Positions 1 to 5,542 of a stretch of DNA of 6,843 nucleotides are shown here, one piece after another. The notes below the pieces were generated by a model. That model saw only the letters and a program-made list of their open reading frames with translations, did no database searches and was not told where the DNA came from. The position numbers and the translations under genes were made by a program. This DNA is from an uncultured Ruminococcus sp. (lineage in GTDB: Bacteria; Bacillota; Clostridia; Oscillospirales; Ruminococcaceae): assembly GCA_946544695.1 (NCBI GenBank), contig CAMNMO010000152.1, positions 1 through 6,843 on the forward strand. Reading direction: 5' to 3'. Each line of letters opens with the position of its first letter. Position 1 is the first letter of the stretch.

Positions 1-11
1 TGAACATGCAT

Positions 12-102
12 TACGGCTGTAAAATATGGTGTTGAGTGTATTCTCCCCCGCCGTAAGGCAAATGCGTGAACGCATGGGGGAATACACAAAAATACAGCTG
101 TG
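12..102 (+). ncRNA. Candidate structured RNA with three-way junction, unrecognised
   Basis: The plus strand folds into a compact nested structure. An outer 10-bp stem pairs 12-21 with 93-102. A 12-bp stem pairs 36-47 with 76-87. That stem encloses two small hairpins: GCC/GGC at 50-52/57-59 closed by a GUAA (GNRA-type) loop, and AUGCG/CGCAU at 62-66/71-75 closed by UGAA. The inner part is a clean three-way junction with two-base linkers, CC at 48-49 and AA at 60-61. Three pairs are G-U wobbles only when read on the plus strand (12-102, 15-99, 44-79), which favours plus-strand transcription. A short U run (103-106) follows the outer stem. I do not recognise the class: it does not match the riboswitch cores, SRP RNA or 6S RNA that I know. 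It could also be a small palindromic repeat element, or the 3' end of a longer RNA starting left of the window. No promoter is visible. Confidence 0.35.
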
Positions 103-151
103 TTTTGTCAAAATTGATTTCCGTGCCAAAACTCCCGCATTCAGCCATAAG

Positions 152-200
152 ATAAAAACAGTGCTGATGACGACATGTCTCTGCACATCATCATCAGCAC
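152..200 (-). terminator. Intrinsic terminator of the glutamate synthase operon
   Basis: On the minus strand, GTGCTGATGA (200-191) pairs perfectly with TCATCAGCAC (170-161). The stem continues inward for seven more pairs, including G-U wobbles that exist only on the minus strand, to a CAGAGA loop (183-178). The tract UGUUUUUAU (160-152) follows. The hairpin starts 14 bases after the stop codon of the last operon gene, so it most likely ends the five-gene transcript. Confidence 0.87.
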
Positions 201-213
201 TAAATATCAGCCT

Positions 214-933
214 TTAATTTGCAACATACATCTGCCTGTAAGGATTGCGGCTGTCAGGCATGACAACAGTATATGTATGATCCAGAAGTTCATCAAGGTC
301 ATGACCGAAATAGAAACAGAAGCGACGCAGATAGTGTGCGATCTCCTCAAGTTCTGTGCTGTCGGCGATATGAGTATGTACCTGATGAGGAAAATGAATA
401 CTCTTGCAGTCCGAGCGCAGATACATTTTACCGCCATGCATGCCTGTTGACGGGAAATTGCCCACTATCGGTCTGTCGCTTTCGGTAAGTCCCAGTACGA
501 TGATAGTACCGCCCGCCTGATATTCTCCGAGGAAACTTCCCGCATTTCCGCCTATTATCAATGCAGGCTGTTTTTCCTCATAGGCTTTCATGTGTATGCC
601 TGCACGGTATCCTGCATTGCCCTGCACATAGATCCTGCCGCCACGCATCGCATAGCCGACAGCATCACCTACGTTACCGTGTATAACGATGGTGCCGTCG
701 TTCATCGTATCACCGACTGCGTCCTGTGCATTGCCCATTACTTCTATCTTTGCGCCGTTAAGATAAGCTCCCAGCGCATTTCCCGGTATACCGCTGACAG
801 TGACCGTCTTATCCGAGATACCTGCTGCAAGAAAGCGCTGACCAAGACAGTCTGTTATCTTGCAGCTGCCCCTTGCCTGACGCAGTGTCTCATTTAGTTC
901 ACGGTAATCGAGCCCTGTTGCATTTATATTCAT
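214..933 (-). CDS. Glutamate synthase GXGXG-domain subunit (GltB domain 3)
   Basis: This 239-residue protein corresponds to the C-terminal beta-helix domain of the large glutamate synthase chain, here a free-standing subunit. The domain has no catalytic residues. In GltB it is structural, packing against the amidotransferase and FMN domains. The signature is a run of glycine-rich repeats of the form G-x2/3-G-x5/6-G-G at about residues 51-60, 67-80, 86-99, 105-118 and 128-142 (for example GNAQDAVG, GNVGDAVG and GNAGYRAG). A charged helical tail with a few aromatic residues follows (about 190-239). The start ATG overlaps the stop of the upstream flavoprotein gene by one base (TAATG), and GGAGG lies nine bases before it, so translational coupling is likely. 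It is the last gene of the operon, with the terminator just beyond. A related GXGXG protein, FwdC/FmdC, occurs in formylmethanofuran dehydrogenase, but the neighbours here point clearly to glutamate synthase. Confidence 0.9.
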   Translation of the reverse strand: MNINATGLDYRELNETLRQARGSCKITDCLGQRFLAAGISDKTVTVSGIPGNALGAYLNGAKIEVMGNAQDAVGDTMNDGTIVIHGNVGDAVGYAMRGGRIYVQGNAGYRAGIHMKAYEEKQPALIIGGNAGSFLGEYQAGGTIIVLGLTESDRPIVGNFPSTGMHGGKMYLRSDCKSIHFPHQVHTHIADSTELEEIAHYLRRFCFYFGHDLDELLDHTYTVVMPDSRNPYRQMYVAN

Positions 934-2168
934 TATACCACACCTCCAAGCTTCTTTCTGCGTACCTCGGAACTGAATATCGCCAGAGAAGGTTCCTTTT
1001 TCAGTTCATTGAGATCCACGTCTTCAACAGATGTCTTTTCACGCACAAGCGAAGTATATATGCCTGCCCTGCTGACATCACCTATTACTATGAAGCCTGC
1101 TAATTTGTCATTTCTGACATACAGCCTTCTTATGCTGTCAGCACTTTTCTCCTCATATACCTGTGCATCCTCGGGATAAGCACCTGCTGTTGCACAGTGA
1201 AGTCCGAAGAAACCTATGGAGTTCATCGGTATCAGGTCGCTAAGTGAACTGCTGCCGCCTGCCATATTTACGCCCGCACATCTTCCCTGCATATATGCAT
1301 TGGGAAGTATGGCAAGAACTCTCTGTGTGCCTGTTGAACTGTCAAAGCCTTCGGAACAGTCACCTGCTGCATACACATCTGCAACGGTTGTCTGCATTTC
1401 GCTGTCTATGACTATTCCCCTGTCAACTTCACAGCCCGCCTGTGCCGCAAGCGAAGTTTCTGCACGAACCCCCACCGCAAGCACCAGTATATCAAAACCG
1501 ACCTTTGCACCGCTTTTCATAACAGCAGTATTTTTATCGAACCTTACTGCCGTATCACCGAGCATAAACCTGATACCGTGCTTTTCAAGGTGAGACTGCA
1601 TCACTGCTGCGCACTCACTGTCAAGGATAGATGAAAGCACCCTGTCTGCAAGATCGCATACTGTTATGCTGCCTACCCTTTCCGCAATGCCTTCAGCGCA
1701 TTTTAGCCCTATGAGACCCGCACCGACTATCAGCACCCGACTGTCCTTTGTCAGTGCCTTTTCCAGTGCAAGACTGTCATCAAGCGTCATGAAGGTAAAG
1801 CGTTTTTTAACTGTATCCAGCCCCTCGAATTGCGGCACGAACGGAGATGAACCCGTGCATATACAAACCTTGTCAAAAGCCTGTTTGTGCTTGTCGGCAA
1901 GGGTGACTGTACGTTTGCGGATATCAAGCTTTGCAGCCTTACCGTATATAAGACGCACATTGTTCTTCTCGTAAAAATCCGCAGGACGATACAGCATCCT
2001 TTCAAGGTCGGTCTTGCCTTCAAGATAGTATGAGATGAGCGGACGGGAATAAACGTGGTGGTTTTCAGCCGATACAACGGTTATGCTGCTTTCGTTGTCA
2101 ACGCTCCTTATTCCCTCTATGCAGCCGACTGCGGCGGTACCGTTGCCGATAATAAGATAATCACTCAT
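933..2168 (-). CDS. FAD/NAD(P)H-dependent oxidoreductase of split glutamate synthase
   Basis: This is a 411-residue two-dinucleotide-binding flavoprotein of the pyridine nucleotide-disulfide reductase fold, resembling rubredoxin reductase and the N-terminal part of NirB. The FAD-binding Rossmann motif is at residues 6-13 (IIGNGTAA). CTGSSP is at 104-109. The NAD(P)H-binding motif VGAGLIG is at 148-154, and the second FAD motif VYAAGD is at 265-270. No CxxC redox disulfide is seen next to the first motif, so it is not a disulfide reductase. No iron-sulfur domain is fused to it, unlike GltD. It probably takes electrons from NAD(P)H and hands them to the 4Fe-4S protein encoded just upstream; that partnership is inferred from the operon. 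Start choice: a GTG at 2177 would overlap the previous stop, but its ribosome site would be only two bases away. The ATG at 2168 has AGGAGAGG at workable spacing and gives the usual N-terminus, so I use it. Confidence 0.88.
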   Translation of the reverse strand: MSDYLIIGNGTAAVGCIEGIRSVDNESSITVVSAENHHVYSRPLISYYLEGKTDLERMLYRPADFYEKNNVRLIYGKAAKLDIRKRTVTLADKHKQAFDKVCICTGSSPFVPQFEGLDTVKKRFTFMTLDDSLALEKALTKDSRVLIVGAGLIGLKCAEGIAERVGSITVCDLADRVLSSILDSECAAVMQSHLEKHGIRFMLGDTAVRFDKNTAVMKSGAKVGFDILVLAVGVRAETSLAAQAGCEVDRGIVIDSEMQTTVADVYAAGDCSEGFDSSTGTQRVLAILPNAYMQGRCAGVNMAGGSSSLSDLIPMNSIGFFGLHCATAGAYPEDAQVYEEKSADSIRRLYVRNDKLAGFIVIGDVSRAGIYTSLVREKTSVEDVDLNELKKEPSLAIFSSEVRRKKLGGVV

Positions 2169-2173
2169 TTTAT

Positions 2174-2602
2174 TCACCTCTCCTCAAATACTATGGCGTT
2201 GTTGGGACAGCCCTTTGCGCAGGCAGGTTCGCCGCAGCTGTTTGAAAGACACAGCTCGCATTTCTGTGCAACACCTGTGGGACCTGCTGCGACCGCACCG
2301 TACGGACAGACAAGCACACAGGTCAGGCAGCCCACACATTTGTTTTTATCTATCCTGATGACACCGTCGTTGATGCTGATAGCACCTGCTATGCAGCTTT
2401 TAACACACAGCGGGTCTTTACAGTGGCGGCATGAGACAGCATAATTAATACCGTCATTACCTTCTATATGCACCCTCGGGAATATCTGCCTGCCTTTGAG
2501 TGCCTTTACCATATCATCGATACCTGAGTTTGCATAAGCACAGTTATATTCGCAAAGGTGACAGCCGAGACACCATTCTTCGTTTACATACACTCTTTTC
2601 AT
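2174..2602 (-). CDS. 4Fe-4S dicluster-type electron transfer protein (four clusters)
   Basis: This 142-residue protein is built almost wholly of cysteine motifs of the HycB/formate dehydrogenase beta-subunit (polyferredoxin) family. Four groups are visible: C11-C14-C17-C21, C58-C61-C66-C70, C89-C92-C95-C99 followed by Pro, and C115-C118-C128-C132 followed by Pro. Sixteen cysteines can hold four [4Fe-4S] clusters, and C123 is an additional one. No signal peptide, Tat motif or membrane segment is present, so it should be cytoplasmic. Lying between the FMN core gene and the flavoprotein gene, it is the likely wire carrying electrons from FAD to the ferredoxin domain of the FMN subunit, a role filled in classical GltBD by clusters in GltD. 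The ribosome site AAGGAGG overlaps the stop codon of the preceding gene (12-base gap), and its own stop lies six bases before the next start. The family is clear; the exact partners are inferred. Confidence 0.88.
   Translation of the reverse strand: MKRVYVNEEWCLGCHLCEYNCAYANSGIDDMVKALKGRQIFPRVHIEGNDGINYAVSCRHCKDPLCVKSCIAGAISINDGVIRIDKNKCVGCLTCVLVCPYGAVAAGPTGVAQKCELCLSNSCGEPACAKGCPNNAIVFEER
2177..2184 (-). promoter_or_regulatory. Ribosome binding site deciding the flavoprotein start
   Basis: The minus strand reads AGGAGAGG immediately before and into the stop of the 4Fe-4S protein gene. It lies 8-11 bases before the ATG at 2168 but touches the alternative GTG at 2177. This is why the shorter 411-residue product is preferred. 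Confidence 0.7.
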
Positions 2603-2614
2603 TGCAATGCCTCC

Positions 2615-4120
2615 TTACTCACCTGCATGGCTTATGCCAAGTATCTCGAGTTCTTTGGCGGTCAGCCCTACGCCACGCAGCATCAGCCTGTTGCCACGAA
2701 GGCTTTCGATAGAGTTGATGCCCATTCCGCCCATAAGTTCCTTTATCTCATGGCGCCAAGCGTTCATCAGGTTTACAAGTCGCTGCGAGCCGATATCGGG
2801 ATTGAGACGCTTGACAAGGTCGGGACGCTGGGTAGCTATGCCCCAGTTGCACTTACCGCTCTGGCAGGTGCGGCAGAGGTGACAGCCCATTGCCAGAAGT
2901 GCGGCTGTTGCCACATATACTGCATCAGCACCCAGTGCTATTGCCTTTACCACATCGGCAGCGGAACGCACGCTTCCTCCGACCACAAGTGATACATTGT
3001 TCCTTATGCCTTCATCACGCAGCCGCTGGTCAACAGATGCAAGCGCAAGTTCGATGGGAATGCCCACGTTATCACGGATACGGGTGGGCGCTGCACCTGT
3101 ACCTCCACGGAAACCGTCTATTGCGATGATATCAGCACCGCTGCGGGCTATACCGCTGGCGATGGCTGCGATGTTATGTACAGCTGCCACCTTGACTATT
3201 ATGGGCTTTTTGTACTCGGTAGCTTCTTTCAGTGAGAACACCAGCTGGCGAAGGTCTTCGATGGAATAGATATCATGATGGGGTGCGGGCGAGATAGCAT
3301 CCGAACCCTCGGGGATCATTCTTGTGCGTGAGATATCTCCGACTATCTTGGTACCGGGAAGATGTCCGCCGATGCCGGGTTTTGCGCCCTGACCCATTTT
3401 TATCTCGACAGCCGCAGCTGCTTCAAGATAATTCTTGTGAACGCCAAAACGTCCCGAAGCCACCTGTACGACCGTGTTTGGTCCGTAAACATAGAAATCC
3501 TCATGGAGACCGCCTTCACCTGTATTGTAGCAGATACCCAGTTCGGTAGCTGCCCTGGCAAGTGATGCGTGGGCGTTATAACTTATAGAACCGTAACTCA
3601 TCGCTGAGAACATGACAGGCATGGAAAGTTCAAGCTGTGGTGATATCTCGGTGATGAGTTCGCCGTTTTCGTCACGCCTGATATCATCGGGCTTCTTTCC
3701 GAGGAACACCTTAGTCTCCATCGGTTCTCTCAGCGGGTCGATGGGCGGGTTGGTCACCTGAGATGCGTTTATAAGTATCTTGTCCCAATAAACGGGGAAA
3801 GGCTTTGGGTTGCCCATTGACGACAGCAGCACGCCGCCGCTGTTTGCCTGCTTGTATATCTCTTTTATGGTACTGTCAGACCAGTTTGCGTTCTCACGCA
3901 GTCTGCAATCGCTCTTGACTATCTTCAAAGCATGTGTGGGGCACAGCGACACGCAGCGCTGGCAATTCACACACCTGGCTTCATCTGCTATCATAACGCC
4001 AAGTTCGGTATCAAAACGATGAACTTCATTGGCGCACTGGCGTTCACAGACACGACAGGCAATGCACCTGTCCTTGTTCCTCATAACTTCAAACTCGGGA
4101 TATATATAATGTTCCTGCAT
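2615..4120 (-). CDS. gltB: Glutamate synthase FMN-binding core with N-terminal ferredoxin domain (GltB domain 2)
   Basis: This 501-residue catalytic core joins ammonia from glutamine to 2-oxoglutarate and reduces the product to glutamate at FMN. Residues 1-65 form a two-cluster ferredoxin domain (C19-C22-C25-C29 and C50-C53-C56-C60), absent from classical GltB but usual in archaeal-type split enzymes. The FMN/2-oxoglutarate TIM barrel follows, with landmarks MFSAMSYGSIS, YNTGEGG, KMGQGAKPG, HHDIYSIEDL, IDGFRGGTGAAP and GGSVRSAADVVKA. Near the end, C413-x5-C419-x4-C424 before NWGIATQ matches the [3Fe-4S] site of GltB, with an extra C416 in the first interval. The start overlaps the amidotransferase stop by one base (TGATG), and AAGGAGG lies ten bases upstream, so the two are translationally coupled and probably form a tight complex. 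The amidotransferase and GXGXG domains are separate subunits in the same operon. The ferredoxin domain makes it possible that reduced ferredoxin, not only NAD(P)H, supplies electrons; the sequence alone does not decide. Confidence 0.95.
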   Translation of the reverse strand: MQEHYIYPEFEVMRNKDRCIACRVCERQCANEVHRFDTELGVMIADEARCVNCQRCVSLCPTHALKIVKSDCRLRENANWSDSTIKEIYKQANSGGVLLSSMGNPKPFPVYWDKILINASQVTNPPIDPLREPMETKVFLGKKPDDIRRDENGELITEISPQLELSMPVMFSAMSYGSISYNAHASLARAATELGICYNTGEGGLHEDFYVYGPNTVVQVASGRFGVHKNYLEAAAAVEIKMGQGAKPGIGGHLPGTKIVGDISRTRMIPEGSDAISPAPHHDIYSIEDLRQLVFSLKEATEYKKPIIVKVAAVHNIAAIASGIARSGADIIAIDGFRGGTGAAPTRIRDNVGIPIELALASVDQRLRDEGIRNNVSLVVGGSVRSAADVVKAIALGADAVYVATAALLAMGCHLCRTCQSGKCNWGIATQRPDLVKRLNPDIGSQRLVNLMNAWRHEIKELMGGMGINSIESLRGNRLMLRGVGLTAKELEILGISHAGE

Positions 4121-5211
4121 CAGTAATTACCCTCCTTGACCCTTACTATAACAGGCTCACCGCCTGCGGGTGCGTAGATATTCTCGGCATCGGGTTCCAT
4201 TACCCTTACCGCTGCCTCCTCACTGGCTATGAATACACGGTCGTCCTTTTCCGCTGTTATCATCGAGCGCAGCTTCAGGCGGTCGTTGAGCGCCATAAGT
4301 CCGCCGTTCCAGCCGTAAACTATGGAGAAAGGACCTGTTATCAGCAAACTCGAAAATACGGTGCGCAGATAAGTGAGCTTCTCCTTCTCCTTTTCAGGCT
4401 TGCCGTTTATCGTGGACCAGAATGGCGCCGCTATGACAGACGCTGCTTCTTCAAGAGTAAGTCCCTGACGCCTGATAAGGTGATCAAGGATATAGGTGAT
4501 GACCTCGGTATCCGTCTGGAGAGTGCACTTGTATCCGAACATCTCTATGAAACGGCGGTTGGCGTCGTAGCTTGATATCTCGCCGTTATGCACAACAGAA
4601 CTGTCAAGAAGCGAGAACGGATGAGCGCCGCCCCACCAGCCGGGTGTGTTTGTGGGATATCTGCCGTGTGCGGTCCATGAATAGCCCTCGTATTCCTCAA
4701 GCTTATAGAAAACTCCGACGTCCTCGGGATAGCCCACTGCCTTGAAGCAGCCCATGTTCTTGCCGCTTGAGAATACATACGCACCCTTCATAGAGGTGTT
4801 GATCTTCATTACCGAGCGTGCAACGAACTCATTTTCATCTACCTGTTCGGAGATAAGCAATGAACTGAGGGGTCTTACAAAGTATCTCCAGATAATAGGT
4901 TCATCAGTGATCTGAGGGAGCTTGCGGGTGGGGATCAGTTCGCCTTTGACTATCTCAAAGCGTTCCTTCAGAAAAGCTTCGCACTCTTTACGTGTTGAGC
5001 GGTGGTCGAAGAAAATGTGGAACGCAAACAGTTCCTTGTACTCGGGATAAATGCCGTAAGCCGCAAATCCGCCGCCTAGTCCGTTTGAACGGTCATGCAT
5101 GGGCTTCATAGCATTATAGATAAGATCGCCCGTGATACCCTTGCCGTCTTTTGAAATGACCGCCGCTATCGCACAGCCTGACGGGATACGTACTTCGCCT
5201 TCAAGTTTCAT
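4120..5211 (-). CDS. Glutamate synthase glutamine amidotransferase subunit (class II, GltB domain 1)
   Basis: This 363-residue Ntn-type glutaminase should hydrolyse glutamine and pass ammonia to the FMN subunit encoded next. The probable nucleophile is C13 in PSGCAIAAV, so a 12-residue propeptide would have to be removed to expose it, as in other class II amidotransferases. Other family landmarks are HGRYPTNTPGWWGGAHPF (from H182; R184 is the likely glutamine-binding arginine), the oxyanion pair N209-G210 in VHNGE, and D234 in QTDTE. The C-terminal part (about 290-360) keeps the class II beta-strand region. An insert of about 100 residues (70-170) between the nucleophile and the HGRYP block is longer than in PurF or GlmS, and no phosphoribosyl or sugar domain follows, so this is not one of those enzymes. 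It is first in the operon. Start: AAGGAGAG lies six bases before the ATG. Expression probably depends on the leader attenuator upstream. Confidence 0.93.
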   Translation of the reverse strand: MKLEGEVRIPSGCAIAAVISKDGKGITGDLIYNAMKPMHDRSNGLGGGFAAYGIYPEYKELFAFHIFFDHRSTRKECEAFLKERFEIVKGELIPTRKLPQITDEPIIWRYFVRPLSSLLISEQVDENEFVARSVMKINTSMKGAYVFSSGKNMGCFKAVGYPEDVGVFYKLEEYEGYSWTAHGRYPTNTPGWWGGAHPFSLLDSSVVHNGEISSYDANRRFIEMFGYKCTLQTDTEVITYILDHLIRRQGLTLEEAASVIAAPFWSTINGKPEKEKEKLTYLRTVFSSLLITGPFSIVYGWNGGLMALNDRLKLRSMITAEKDDRVFIASEEAAVRVMEPDAENIYAPAGGEPVIVRVKEGNY

Positions 5212-5217
5212 ACTTAT

Positions 5218-5225
5218 CTCTCCTT
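5218..5225 (-). promoter_or_regulatory. Ribosome binding site of the first glt gene
   Basis: AAGGAGAG on the minus strand lies six bases before the ATG at 5211. It starts just four bases past the U-tract of the leader terminator. It is outside the terminator stem, so control is more likely at termination than by masking the ribosome site. Confidence 0.85.
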
Positions 5226-5229
5226 AAAC

Positions 5230-5287
5230 AAAAAAAATAAAAGGCGCCACCCCTCCCGCACCCTCGGATACGGGAAGAATGAACGCC
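5230..5287 (-). terminator. Leader terminator (attenuator) of the glutamate synthase operon
   Basis: Between the glt promoter and the first gene, the minus strand forms a long hairpin. GGCGUU (5287-5282) pairs with GGCGCC (5248-5243). After one bulged C (5281), AUU pairs with GGU (5280-5278/5251-5249), and CUUCCCG (5277-5271) pairs with CGGGAGG (5258-5252). Four more pairs run up to a CGAG loop (5266-5263). The tract UUUUAUUUUUUUU (5242-5230) follows directly. Total stem is about 20 bp including several G-U wobbles. No gene lies upstream in this direction, so the terminator can only act on the operon's own leader: a default stop that must be overcome for the glt genes to be transcribed. Confidence 0.85.
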
Positions 5288-5297
5288 ATTGCTCATC
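5278..5297 (-). promoter_or_regulatory. Competing (antiterminator) hairpin with hexaloop in the glt leader
   Basis: GAUGAGC (5297-5291) can pair with GUUCAUU (5284-5278), giving seven pairs (two G-U) around a six-base loop AAUGGC (5290-5285). The 3' arm and half of the loop are bases used by the lower stem of the terminator, so the two folds exclude each other. A hexaloop with A at position 1 and G at position 4, overlapping a terminator, is the hallmark of RNA targets bound by ANTAR antitermination proteins. Known targets have a second such hairpin upstream; none is visible in the 18 bases between the predicted transcript start and this hairpin. The fold is seen in the sequence; the ANTAR link is tentative. 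Confidence 0.5.
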
Positions 5298-5322
5298 AGT
5301 GTAAGATTTTCATCATGCAAGT

Positions 5323-5351
5323 ATTATATCCCAAAAATTCATAATTGTCAA
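5323..5351 (-). promoter_or_regulatory. Sigma-A promoter of the glutamate synthase operon
   Basis: On the minus strand there is a perfect -35 TTGACA (5351-5346), a 17-base spacer and a perfect -10 TATAAT (5328-5323). Transcription should start near A5316, giving a leader of about 105 bases before the first gene. A promoter this strong next to a leader terminator suggests constant initiation with control by attenuation. Confidence 0.88.
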
Positions 5352-5352
5352 G

Positions 5353-5388
5353 AGAAATATGCAAGTTTGTAGAAATTCTGCAAGATTT
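5353..5388. repeat. Tandem imperfect direct repeat between the divergent promoters
   Basis: AGAAATATGCAAGTTT (5353-5368) is followed by AGAAATTCTGCAAGATTT (5371-5388): the same AGAAAT and TGCAAG blocks with a one-base slip. The TGCAAG cores are 19 bp apart. A third TGCAAG (5316-5321) overlaps the predicted glt transcript start. The pair sits directly upstream of the glt -35 box and 37 bp before the pyrG -35 box. It may be a protein binding site, but the region is AT-rich and chance repetition is possible. Confidence 0.4.
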
Positions 5389-5424
5389 ACGTTTGCTAAC
5401 TTCATATTTTTGTGACGAACGTAC

Positions 5425-5453
5425 TTGACAAATTTTGCACATAGTTGTATAAT
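5425..5453 (+). promoter_or_regulatory. Sigma-A promoter of pyrG
   Basis: Perfect -35 TTGACA (5425-5430), 17-base spacer and perfect -10 TATAAT (5448-5453). Transcription should start near A5460 or G5461, leaving a leader of about 82 bases before the pyrG ATG. The start region reads AGTGGAG, without a GGG run. Confidence 0.9.
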
Positions 5454-5463
5454 ACGTAGAGTG

Positions 5464-5479
5464 GAGACAAGGATGTCTC
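5464..5479 (+). promoter_or_regulatory. Competing 5' hairpin in the pyrG leader
   Basis: GAGACA (5464-5469) pairs perfectly with UGUCUC (5474-5479) around AGGA. If the last A-U pair opens, the loop is AAGGAU. The 5' arm is the same sequence that forms the base of the downstream terminator, so forming this hairpin would free the terminator's 3' arm and allow read-through into pyrG. Because it is the first hairpin to emerge from the polymerase, it needs something to make it yield to the terminator, or the reverse. Confidence 0.5.
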
Positions 5480-5513
5480 GAAGGTTTCTTCGGGCATACT
5501 TGTCTCTTTTTTT
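5464..5513 (+). terminator. Leader terminator (attenuator) of pyrG
   Basis: GAGACAAG (5464-5471) pairs perfectly with CUUGUCUC (5499-5506), followed directly by seven U (5507-5513). An inner hairpin, CUCGAAG (5477-5483) with CUUCGGG (5488-5494) around GUUU, stacks inside. The terminator lies between the pyrG promoter and its ribosome site, so it must act on pyrG's own leader. The 5' arm begins only about four bases from the predicted transcript start. Confidence 0.85.
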
Positions 5514-5525
5514 GCTGCAATAACA

Positions 5526-5532
5526 AAAGGAG
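5526..5532 (+). promoter_or_regulatory. Ribosome binding site of pyrG
   Basis: AAAGGAG lies ten bases before the ATG at 5543. It is 12 bases past the terminator U-tract and not part of either leader fold. Confidence 0.85.
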
Positions 5533-5542
5533 ATGTGAGTAT

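Noticed and set aside
26..217. A 63-codon plus-strand open frame at the left edge
   Set aside because: It crosses the structured RNA and the glt terminator, has no ribosome site and shows no recognisable protein features.
2169..2177. GTG at 2177 as start of the flavoprotein gene
   Set aside because: The ribosome site would be almost on top of the GTG, and the extra residues MNK precede the normal N-terminus; the ATG at 2168 fits better.
5278..5297. CUGAUGAG in the glt leader as a hammerhead ribozyme core
   Set aside because: The required CGAA(A) strand and the third stem are absent; the bases are better explained by the antiterminator hairpin.
5230..5300. Glutamine riboswitch (glnA motif) in the glt leader, from the CGUUCAUUC string
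   Set aside because: The conserved GACGGAAGUAGG-like core and the closing GGAACG strand are absent.
5296..5316. Tiny leader peptide MMKILH starting at the predicted glt transcript start
   Set aside because: It would be leaderless, has no run of glutamine or glutamate codons and no ribosome site; it is probably chance, though it ends right at the competing hairpin.
5411..5430. GlnR operator overlapping the pyrG -35 box (TGTGA...TGACA)
   Set aside because: The half-sites are ten bases apart, not the seven needed for TGTNAN7TNACA.
5454..5513. PyrR-type binding loop in the pyrG leader
   Set aside because: No sequence resembling the conserved PyrR anti-antiterminator loop (UCCAGAGAGG-like) is present, and pyrG is usually not under PyrR.
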